Shown here one piece after another: positions 17,054 to 23,354 of a DNA stretch of 64,000 nt. Position 1 is the first letter of the stretch, and each line of letters begins with the position of its first letter. A program made the translations under genes and the position numbers. The DNA is from Candidatus Gastranaerophilales bacterium (GTDB lineage Bacteria; Cyanobacteriota; Vampirovibrionia; Gastranaerophilales; Gastranaerophilaceae): positions 1-64,000 of the forward strand of contig CALUYZ010000004.1 of the NCBI GenBank assembly GCA_944325175.1. The letters run 5' to 3'. A model generated the notes under the pieces. The model had not been told where the DNA came from and ran no database searches. It saw only the letters and a program-made list of their open reading frames with translations.

Positions 17054-17617
17054 ATGACAGAAAATTCAAACGAAAATCAACCTTCGATTATGGTACCTCT
17101 TGATGATTTAGACAAAGTACCGGTTGATGACATTGACAAAGTGGACACTCTTGTTCAGGAATTAGCCACAATCAGGCAATCAGCCAAAAAAATTGCAATC
17201 ATAGGTTCAAGAAACCTTGCAATTACACACCAACAAATTATTGAAACCTTAACAACTTCCCTTGTTACACAAGGCAACACAATTATAACCTCAGGCGGTT
17301 CATCAGGTACAAACGCTGCTGCAATCAGAGGGGCAATGAAAGCAAACCCTGAAAACCTTAAGGTTATTCTTCCCCAAACAATCGGCCAACAGCCATCTGA
17401 TGTTCAAGACCAATTAATCGGTGTTCCAAACATAATAGAACACCCTGATCGTGCCATGATGACATTAACCGATGCTTCAAGAATTTGTAACCGTGAAATC
17501 ATAACAGAATGTCAGCAATTAATTTGCTTCCTATCTCACACATCAGGCACACTTCATCAAGCAGTTGATTTTGCCGAAGAATCACACAAAGTAGTTACTG
17601 TTTTTTACCTAGACTAA
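17054..17617 (+). CDS. DprA/LOG-like Rossmann protein
   Basis: 187 residues. After an acidic N-terminus comes a SLOG-superfamily Rossmann domain: KIAIIGSRNL, NTIITSGGSSGTNAAAIRGA (the glycine-rich nucleotide/ssDNA loop typical of DprA-like folds), KVILPQTIGQQ and a C-terminal ITECQQLICFLSHTSGT. It is much shorter than DprA (about 300-380 residues) and lacks the SAM and winged-helix domains. Cyanobacteria carry similar short proteins annotated as DNA recombination-mediator protein A. Its role in DNA uptake or nucleotide sensing is not proven. Single gene with a strong terminator. Confidence 0.75.
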   Translation: MTENSNENQPSIMVPLDDLDKVPVDDIDKVDTLVQELATIRQSAKKIAIIGSRNLAITHQQIIETLTTSLVTQGNTIITSGGSSGTNAAAIRGAMKANPENLKVILPQTIGQQPSDVQDQLIGVPNIIEHPDRAMMTLTDASRICNREIITECQQLICFLSHTSGTLHQAVDFAEESHKVVTVFYLD

Positions 17618-17630
17618 TTCAAAAATTTAA

Positions 17631-17668
17631 TAAAAAAGCGTCATTCCAAAAAAGAATGGCGCTTTTTA
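17631..17668 (+). terminator. Terminator of the DprA-like gene
   Basis: AAAAAGCGTCATTC pairs with GAATGGCGCTTTTT (one G-T wobble) around a short A-rich loop, with a T-run. Confidence 0.8.
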
Positions 17669-17787
17669 CCACATTCACCCGATTTTTAAAATAAAATAAA
17701 ATTAATACTTGATTATTTTTTTTGTCTTTGCTAATATAAAAAATGTCGAAAGGGAAACCTGAAGGCACGATTGAAAATTTAATTCAT

Positions 17788-17860
17788 GGGGGATTAGCTC
17801 AATTGGTAGAGCACCTGCTTTGCACGCAGGGGGTTAGGAGTTCGAGTCTCCTATTCTCCA
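17788..17860 (+). tRNA. tRNA-Ala (UGC), prophage integration site
   Basis: The cloverleaf is complete: acceptor GGGGGAT pairs with ATTCTCC (two G-U pairs), the D arm is GCTC/GAGC, the anticodon stem CCTGC/GCAGG has loop TTTGCAC (anticodon TGC), and the T arm is AGGAG TTCGAGT CTCCT. The discriminator is A at 17860. CCA is not encoded (GAT follows), unlike tRNA-Gly in this window. The last 10 nt overlap the 3' end of the minus-strand phage recombinase, so this is the attL side of the prophage. Confidence 0.93.
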
Positions 17861-19302
17861 GATTTTTTCAAAAAGTCAAAATTTAATAAGTAATTAAAGA
17901 CTGAATTAAGCTCTATGCTTAATTCTTTGTCTTTATAAATAAAGTTCGAACCTATTAAATTTAAAATTTGTTTTTTTTCAATGGTGTTACCCTGTAAATA
18001 CAGTTGTGGTAAGTCTTTTGCTATTCCTAATAATAAGTTCGAACCTTCTCTTAAAGTGTCATTTGTTCTACTTATACTTTGAAGTTGAATTGATAGTTTA
18101 TTTTTTTCCTTTTGCCATGCTCTATTTTTTTCTTCCCAAAATTCTAAAGAAATTTTTCCGTCAACTTTATCTTCATAAAGTGAATCAAGTCTTTTTTCTA
18201 AAATTGCAAGTTTCTTTGCAATTTGCTCATAACTATTTGTGCTATATTCAACACTCATGTTATTCATTTCTTTTACTGCATGTAAAACTTTTGGATAAAT
18301 ATCTTCAGGAATTGCTTTCGAGATTTTATTTAATAACTCCATAATTAGTTTATCAAATTTTTCTTCACGAATGTAATCCCTTTTGCAAGTACCACCACGT
18401 TTACCTGTACAGTGATAATATATATACTTCCCTTTTTTTAATTCTGCCGTTAATTGGCAACCACAATAACCACATCTAATAACCCCTGTATATGGAAATT
18501 CAACATCATGCGTGCGTGCTTTTGATTGATTAAACATCTTTTGAACTTTGTTATATAATTCAACACTTATTAAAGGTTCGTGTTTACCGTCATACACAAC
18601 ACCTTTATATAAAAATTTACCAATATAAAAACAGTCATGTAGTATCTGAATTAATCTTGATTTTGCATAAGGTTTTGTATTGTGATAAAGACCTTCATCA
18701 AACAAAATTTTTTTCACTTGTTCTGCTGAAAGTCCTGAAGCGTAAAGTTCAAATAAACGTTTTACAAATGGTGCTTTTTCTTCGTCCGGCACAATTATTT
18801 TTTTCTTGTCAGGATTTATGATTGTTTTATAGCCAACAGGTGCTCTGTGTGGATAATAACCTTGCGAAACTTTTTCATTTAAACCTTTTCTGACTTCTTC
18901 AGATAAATTATCAATGTAATTCTTTGCCATAAGAACCTTAATGCCATGAATAAATTTATCGTGTGAGCGTGAATTTTTACTGATAATTGAATTTTCTTTT
19001 ACAAGATGAACTTCAAAATCGTAGTCTTCTAAAATAACATAATCTTTAAAATTTCTGTATAATCTATCGGTTTTTTCAACAAGAATTATATTGATGTTTC
19101 TTTCAGTGCAAAATTTCAACATTTCGTTGAAGGCTTTTCTTCCTGCTTTTTTTGCTGTTTCAGATTCGGAAAATATTTTTTCAATAAAAAAACATTTTTC
19201 TTCGGCATATCTTTTTAAGAAGTCAATTTGTGCAGGAATTGACCAACCTTCCTTTTCTTGTCTGTCAGAAGATACACGTGCATATATAACTGCTGATTTC
19301 AT
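17851..19302 (-). CDS. Large serine recombinase (prophage integrase)
   Basis: 484 residues in the large serine recombinase layout. The N-terminal resolvase domain has SAVIYARVSSDRQ with the nucleophile Ser in RVS and the arginine-bearing EKTDRLYRN. A recombinase domain (YKTIINPDKKKIIVPDEEKA to about residue 260) follows, then a zinc ribbon (IRCGYCGCQL ... YHCTGKRGGTCK) and a C-terminal coiled coil. It should insert and, with a directionality factor, excise the prophage. The start at MKSAVIYARVS (19302) is preferred over 19332 because it fits the conserved N-terminus; no clear ribosome binding site precedes either. The stop TAG lies inside tRNA-Ala, so its last codons come from the attachment site. 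It is shorter than phiC31-type integrases. Confidence 0.9.
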   Translation of the reverse strand: MKSAVIYARVSSDRQEKEGWSIPAQIDFLKRYAEEKCFFIEKIFSESETAKKAGRKAFNEMLKFCTERNINIILVEKTDRLYRNFKDYVILEDYDFEVHLVKENSIISKNSRSHDKFIHGIKVLMAKNYIDNLSEEVRKGLNEKVSQGYYPHRAPVGYKTIINPDKKKIIVPDEEKAPFVKRLFELYASGLSAEQVKKILFDEGLYHNTKPYAKSRLIQILHDCFYIGKFLYKGVVYDGKHEPLISVELYNKVQKMFNQSKARTHDVEFPYTGVIRCGYCGCQLTAELKKGKYIYYHCTGKRGGTCKRDYIREEKFDKLIMELLNKISKAIPEDIYPKVLHAVKEMNNMSVEYSTNSYEQIAKKLAILEKRLDSLYEDKVDGKISLEFWEEKNRAWQKEKNKLSIQLQSISRTNDTLREGSNLLLGIAKDLPQLYLQGNTIEKKQILNLIGSNFIYKDKELSIELNSVFNYLLNFDFLKKSGE

Positions 19303-19401
19303 AGAAATAATATAACACAAAAAAATAAACATAGAAAAATGGTTTGCACAGATAAACTATGCAAACCGAATACATCCGAACACAAAACGGACATTAAGAA
19401 A

Positions 19402-19830
19402 CTACCCCAAGAACAGATTTTTTTCTGCTTGTCTTCTCTTTTCTAAACCAATAAGAATTTTCCCCCCTGCATATTTCCAACACTCAAACTGTTGTGCAGC
19501 TTCTTTATATTTTTTTTGATTTAATAATTTTAGCAGTGTTGACTTTGAAAAATTTCCATAACCAACGTTATATTCAAATGATACAAGCGAATCAAACTGA
19601 TTTTGATTTAATGGAACTTTCACTAATTTTGATACATTATTACAATGAATAAGTAAGTCTGCTTTAAGATAGCTTTCCGCCTGTTCTTGTGTGATTTTTA
19701 AACCTGCATGAACTTCTGAACCTGTATGACCATAGCCAATTGTCCAAACGTTTGCAGGGCATTTATACGCTTCAAGTCTGCAACCTTCAAATTTTTTTAT
19801 TAAGTTGAGTCCTTTTTCCGATATATTCAT
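19402..19830 (-). CDS. Phage endolysin, GH24 lysozyme
   Basis: A 142-residue T4-lysozyme-like muramidase. The catalytic Glu is E15 in KKFEGCRLEAY. The position of T4 Asp20 is Cys24 in YKCPANVWTIGYGHT, and Thr30 completes an E-C-T triad, a common variant in phage GH24 enzymes. It cuts the glycan backbone to free virions. No signal or signal-arrest segment is seen, so it probably needs a holin. Its start overlaps the stop of the upstream membrane gene (ATGA), giving a lysis pair. Confidence 0.9.
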   Translation of the reverse strand: MNISEKGLNLIKKFEGCRLEAYKCPANVWTIGYGHTGSEVHAGLKITQEQAESYLKADLLIHCNNVSKLVKVPLNQNQFDSLVSFEYNVGYGNFSKSTLLKLLNQKKYKEAAQQFECWKYAGGKILIGLEKRRQAEKNLFLG

Positions 19831-20036
19831 TCTTTTACTCCTGTTAAATCGTTTATTCTTTTATGTGCCGATTTTGTACTGTCTTCAACACGCACCATAC
19901 GTTCAATTAGATTATTGTGTTTATCTTGCTTTTTAGATAAATTGTTCAGTTTTTCCTCAAATCTCCCCATTTTATAAGCAACGTATAAGCCTTGTATGAC
20001 AACTGTTAATAAAATTCCTGCTAATTCGTAACTCAT
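19827..20036 (-). CDS. Holin-like small membrane protein
   Basis: About 69 residues: one hydrophobic helix (LAGILLTVVIQGLYVAYKMG) followed by a charged coiled coil (FEEKLNNLSKKQDKHNN). This is the layout of XhlA-type haemolysin/holin-accessory proteins. Its ATG at 20036 overlaps the TGA of the preceding gene and its own stop overlaps the endolysin start, so three genes are coupled. A start 18 nt upstream (MWLGEG) is possible but less likely. The holin role is inferred from position and shape. Confidence 0.65.
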   Translation of the reverse strand: MSYELAGILLTVVIQGLYVAYKMGRFEEKLNNLSKKQDKHNNLIERMVRVEDSTKSAHKRINDLTGVKE

Positions 20037-20551
20037 ACCTTCCCCCAACCACAAAACTTTTGAAAATTATCAACAGAATGAAACATTAACCAACGCTTAA
20101 ATGCACAAACACCCCCAGCTTGAAGTAAACGTTCAAAAATTTTATTTGCAAAATATCTATCATTATCTACATAATGATGATTTTCGCATAGTACATCATG
20201 AATTAAAGACGCTATCTTAAATTCAATACTTTCTTTTGCTCCTATTATCCGCCACAAAAAACGAGGTACGCTTGCACCGTCATAATCATAAAAAGCATAA
20301 ATCGTGAAAATATGTGTTTTATTTTTAATTTTATCGATTAAACAAACATCTATTGTATTTTTCAAAAAAAGCGGCTTCTTTTTAGCTTTCTTTATTTCAG
20401 CTTCCGACATTACTTTTATGTTAATTTCTTTATTTCTAATGTCAGGAATTTCAGAAAAGCCAACACGACAATATTCATCATCTTGCCAAGTTATATACTC
20501 CCTCTCTTTATAATAAAAGTGAGGGAGTTTTTCAAAACATTTAATGCACAT
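20033..20551 (-). CDS. DUF1353-family phage protein
   Basis: About 172 residues with the DUF1353 pattern: FYDYDGASVPRFLWRIIG, then IASLIHDVLCENHHYVD and the helical FANKIFERLLQAGGV. DUF1353 proteins are common beside phage tail and lysis genes; their biochemical role is not established. The DG-S-VPR and H-D residues are conserved and could bind a metal. The start at 20551 (MCIKC) has AGAGG at good spacing, whereas the ATG nine bases upstream has that site directly against it. Confidence 0.75.
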   Translation of the reverse strand: MCIKCFEKLPHFYYKEREYITWQDDEYCRVGFSEIPDIRNKEINIKVMSEAEIKKAKKKPLFLKNTIDVCLIDKIKNKTHIFTIYAFYDYDGASVPRFLWRIIGAKESIEFKIASLIHDVLCENHHYVDNDRYFANKIFERLLQAGGVCAFKRWLMFHSVDNFQKFCGWGKV

Positions 20552-20597
20552 TTTCAACATCCTCTAAAACTTAATATTCAAATAAATTATTATTCCG

Positions 20598-20849
20598 CTA
20601 CTGTTTTCCTTCTGGTAAGGTATAATTAATAACTTTACCGTTTGCATTAATATTAATTGTGAAAAAGGTAAAGTGATTTTTTATACCTTGTTTACCGCCT
20701 TTTTCTTGCGGTTGTTTTTGAATGTTTGCAGTAAAATAACTTTGTTCATTTTGCACATTCTGTACAGGCGTGTTGCTTGTATCATCAGAAGCAAATACAC
20801 TTGCAGAACAAAAAAATAAGATTCCTAAAATAATTGATAATTTTTTCAT
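20598..20849 (-). CDS. Small secreted protein
   Basis: 83 residues with a clear Sec signal peptide (MKKLSIILGILFFCSASVFA, cleavage after about residue 20). The mature part of about 60 residues is polar and rich in Asn and Gln, with no recognised domain. Ribosome binding site AAAGGGG. It lies among the tail-fibre, DGR and lysis genes and could be a spanin-like, exclusion or lysogenic-conversion protein; nothing in the sequence decides. Confidence 0.6.
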   Translation of the reverse strand: MKKLSIILGILFFCSASVFASDDTSNTPVQNVQNEQSYFTANIQKQPQEKGGKQGIKNHFTFFTININANGKVINYTLPEGKQ

Positions 20850-20867
20850 AAAAATTTACCCCTTTCT

Positions 20868-21116
20868 TTATTCAATAAATTCTACATATCTATTTATATT
20901 GCGAGCCATAAATTGGTCTAAAATGTCAAACTCAAAGTGTTGCTTCAAGTTTATTTTCTGCATTAAATCTGCGTTTAAATAAGCAGTTACAACTTCATCT
21001 TCCGTATCCATAATTACTGCCATTGATTTTACTTTCTCAATTTTTTGAGAAAATAAATCTTGTAACCATTCTTTGACTTTCTGTTTTTTGCTTTTGAAAT
21101 GCACAATTTTAGCCAT
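20868..21116 (-). CDS. Hypothetical phage protein
   Basis: 82 residues from MAKIVHFKSKK, chosen because AAAGGGGG precedes this ATG (an upstream ATG at 21143 lacks one). Basic N-terminus, then mixed helix and strand, no membrane segment. Not recognised. It is two genes downstream of the DGR reverse transcriptase on the same strand. It is too short and not evidently helical enough to be called an Avd accessory protein. Confidence 0.5.
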   Translation of the reverse strand: MAKIVHFKSKKQKVKEWLQDLFSQKIEKVKSMAVIMDTEDEVVTAYLNADLMQKINLKQHFEFDILDQFMARNINRYVEFIE

Positions 21117-21185
21117 AAAGCCCCCTTTATGTTCTTGTATCAAGTTGTAAAAAGAAAAATATCAAAAGATATTAAAAACTTGAAT

Positions 21186-21740
21186 TTAATTATTTAAACT
21201 TTGTTTGTATTCGTTAAAAAATTCTTCTTGCTTCAAAGTTAAGAATAGCCATAAATCTGAAACTTCAAGTGGTGTCATATTGACTGCATTTTCAGGTTTT
21301 GCAGTAATATCATATACATTAATAGTTAATGAACTTATATCAGGCAATGCAGAAGTTTCTATTGTTTCGCTTTGTAAATTCATCATAGCCTGTCTTAATT
21401 CAAGCATTGTTTTAATTTCAAGTGCTTTCTTGAAATAAATAGAAGTCCATTTTGGTTTATAGTATTTGCCATTCTTATACAAAACTCCTGTGTCTAATTT
21501 TGTTTTGTATGCTTCATATTCAGCCGTGTTGTCTTCGTCATTTATTTGTCCAACAAGTAAATCCCTTGAAAATGTTTCATAATCGTTTTTAGAAATAAGT
21601 GCTTCTTCATAATAATATTTTTTTTCACCTTCCTCTAAAACAACTTCTTTAATATTTCTGCGTACATAAACGCCGTCAGGTGAAGAAGTCTTGTCAATTA
21701 ATGAAGGTTTAATCATACTTTCAACATTTTGGTAATTCAT
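21186..21740 (-). CDS. Hypothetical phage protein, tail-fibre-associated by position
   Basis: 184 residues, starting 4 nt after the reverse transcriptase gene with an AAGGAG site. Acidic, no membrane segment. It has a beta-rich N-terminal half (KKYYYEEALISKNDYETF) and helices toward the C-terminus (EVSDLWLFLTLKQEEFF). Proteins in this position are often fibre assembly chaperones, but I see no known chaperone motif. It is coupled to the RT gene, so it may serve the DGR or the fibre. Confidence 0.5.
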   Translation of the reverse strand: MNYQNVESMIKPSLIDKTSSPDGVYVRRNIKEVVLEEGEKKYYYEEALISKNDYETFSRDLLVGQINDEDNTAEYEAYKTKLDTGVLYKNGKYYKPKWTSIYFKKALEIKTMLELRQAMMNLQSETIETSALPDISSLTINVYDITAKPENAVNMTPLEVSDLWLFLTLKQEEFFNEYKQSLNN

Positions 21741-21744
21741 TGTT

Positions 21745-22842
21745 TTACTCCTTTTTCTTAAAATGTTTGCCTACTAATTTTTTACAAAGTTTAATATTAA
21801 CGTTTGATTCAATATATTTTTTATAAGCACAATGCGTATTTGTAAAATAAAACCACCCCACATAACTAATCATCTGACAACAATCATACCAACTTATTTT
21901 TTCTTTTTTCTTCATTTTCTTTGCTTTGCGAATCGCACGCAAAAATATTGAACTTCTGATTGTTGTTTTATCTCTATAAAATTTAAACCCCATAAAATCA
22001 ATAGGTCTGCCAATTCTTTTACCTTTTTTGATATAATCAAATAAAAAGACCTGATAGTTTGATTTTATTTCTAAGTCTATACTTTCAAGATATTGTTTTA
22101 TTAAAAGAAATTTTTGGTGTAATTCTCTTTTATTACGCCCAAAAATAACTATATCGTCCATGTAACGAACATAACATTTTATTTTTAATTCTTCTTTTAT
22201 ATAATGGTCAAAAGGTTGAAGAAACCAATTTGCAAACCATTGTGAAGTATAAAACCCAATAGGAAGACCTTCTCTTATTTCTTCACCGTCTAAATTTGCA
22301 GTGTTAGAATCAAGAACATAATAAATAAGTTTCAACATCTTTTCATCATGAATATATTTCTGAAAACGTTTTTTCAGAAGCTCAATATTTACACTTTGAT
22401 AAAAATGATGTATGTCAAGTTTCAAAACATATTTTATTTCTTTTGAATTTCTTCTAATAAATTTTTCAAGATATTTTTTACCATAATGAATACCACGTTT
22501 AGGAACAGAACCACATGAAAAATCATACATTCCTTTCATAAACATTGGTTTTAATGTTTTTACAACAATATGTTGAACAATTTGTTCAGGGTAAAAATAA
22601 GGTTGTATAATAATTCTTTTCTTGCGAAGAAAGCCGTCATTTATAACACGTGCCTTGTGAACATGCGGAACATATTCACCTTTTAACAACCATTCTTTTA
22701 TTTTCTTGACATATTTTTCTTTGTTGGATAATATTCTTTCAACTTCAGGTCTTGACCGTTTACCCAAACTTGCATTCATAAGTGATGATGAAATTACATC
22801 ATCACTTATTGCAATCTCAAAGAGGTGGTTATATGATTTCAT
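21745..22842 (-). CDS. DGR reverse transcriptase
   Basis: 365 residues with the reverse-transcriptase palm motifs. VLKLDIHHFYQSVN is motif 3 with the first Asp, GLPIGFYTSQWFANWFL is motif 4, and CYVRYMDDIVIFG (YMDD) is motif 5. The G-x3-SQ form in motif 4 is the signature of diversity-generating retroelement RTs, as against the QG of retroviral and group II enzymes. IDFMGFKFYRD follows. There is no maturase, endonuclease or RNase H domain, and the length fits DGR RTs. It copies the template RNA with adenine errors and the cDNA replaces the variable repeat in the tail-fibre gene. The template repeat lies 108 nt upstream of its start. The start has only a weak ribosome binding site. Confidence 0.93.
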   Translation of the reverse strand: MKSYNHLFEIAISDDVISSSLMNASLGKRSRPEVERILSNKEKYVKKIKEWLLKGEYVPHVHKARVINDGFLRKKRIIIQPYFYPEQIVQHIVVKTLKPMFMKGMYDFSCGSVPKRGIHYGKKYLEKFIRRNSKEIKYVLKLDIHHFYQSVNIELLKKRFQKYIHDEKMLKLIYYVLDSNTANLDGEEIREGLPIGFYTSQWFANWFLQPFDHYIKEELKIKCYVRYMDDIVIFGRNKRELHQKFLLIKQYLESIDLEIKSNYQVFLFDYIKKGKRIGRPIDFMGFKFYRDKTTIRSSIFLRAIRKAKKMKKKEKISWYDCCQMISYVGWFYFTNTHCAYKKYIESNVNIKLCKKLVGKHFKKKE

Positions 22843-22950
22843 CTCTTACTAAAACCTCACAGATTTTCGAAGGCTACTAATCCGTGCCTCTTTTTCGGTT
22901 AATTTTCACCGAGTGGTGAGGATAACAACCTACATTGTAAGACTATTTTT

Positions 22951-23069
22951 AGTAATAGAGCGACACGCCAAAGATCCAAATCGAGTGAGAAACGGCATTG
23001 TTCACATTCAAAGCGAACACGCCACAAAGCAACCCGCCGTGCGAAACAGCACCAAAACGAGCGAAGCCG
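22951..23069 (-). repeat. DGR template repeat (TR)
   Basis: A 119-nt core matches the variable repeat at 23361-23479 (offset 410, no gaps). On the coding (minus) strand the core has 13 adenines; 10 differ in the VR and all 106 non-adenines agree. Changed codons include AAT to TCT, AAC to GAC, AAT to GCT, CAC to CGC, ATT to CTT, ATC to CTC and TAT to TCT. This adenine-only pattern is the hallmark of mutagenic retrohoming. The TR sits between the target gene and the RT, the usual place. Beyond 23069 the match decays to a mix of adenine and non-adenine differences. Confidence 0.95.
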
Positions 23070-23092
23070 TAAATTGTTACCCTTATCTTTTT

Positions 23093-23224
23093 AGTAAGCG
23101 AGCGACACGCCATAGTCAACGTTCACGACAGAAACAACGTTATTGACAGTCAAGGCAAAAGAACCGCAAAGAAGTCCGTTGAAAGAACTGCCACCAAAAC
23201 GAGCGAAGCCGTAGGTCATTACCC
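23093..23224 (-). repeat. Second, diverged TR-like repeat
   Basis: It lies in tandem with the TR at a 142-nt offset and without gaps. Its ends are near identical to the TR (GTAA..GAGCGACACGCC at one side, CCAAAACGAGCGAAGCCGTA at the other), while the middle is much less similar. Its translation keeps the fold pattern (GFARFGGSS.., CGSFALTVNNVV, GVSLAY) and the adenine-rich AAT/AAC codons seen in templates rather than the changed codons of the VR. It may be a second template for another target, or the 3' remnant of a lost target gene. The roughly 60-codon open frame over it (23091-23273) is not called a gene. Confidence 0.75.
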
Positions 23225-23294
23225 TAAATTTTAAATGTACGATTTCACGAAATTCATGATAACACAAAATCAAGATATGAAAAAAAATTTTTCA

Positions 23295-23310
23295 TGAGCC
23301 TTACGGCTCA
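23295..23310 (-). promoter_or_regulatory. GNRA-tetraloop hairpin downstream of the VR
   Basis: On the coding strand TGAGCC-GTAA-GGCTCA forms a 6-bp stem with a GTAA (GNRA) loop, 51 nt after the VR end. DGRs such as that of Bordetella phage BPP-1 need a short hairpin or cruciform with a GNRA-type loop just 3' of the VR for efficient target recognition. A T-run follows (coding strand), so it may also end transcription of the fibre gene. Confidence 0.65.
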
Positions 23311-23318
23311 AATAATCA

Positions 23319-23334
23319 GGGGGAAGTTTCCCCC
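23319..23334. repeat. GC-rich inverted repeat between VR and GNRA hairpin
   Basis: GGGGGAA and TTCCCCC are separated by 2 nt, 27 nt beyond the VR end. This is a very GC-rich spot in AT-rich DNA. It could belong to the DGR target-recognition region or pair with the nearby runs of C at 23341-23345. Confidence 0.55.
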
Positions 23335-23354
23335 TTTAAACCCCCTCAAAGAGG

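Noticed and set aside
20868..21116. 82-residue protein as the DGR accessory protein Avd
   Set aside because: Too short, and the sequence is mixed strand/helix rather than a four-helix bundle with a basic face.
21745..22842. RT as group II intron or retron RT
   Set aside because: No maturase or endonuclease domain, no intron structure, motif-4 SQ and a TR/VR pair are present.
23091..23273. A 60-codon minus-strand frame over the second TR-like repeat
   Set aside because: Its first half is intergenic-looking sequence and its second half is just the repeat; no ribosome binding site. Treated as a template or remnant, not a gene.
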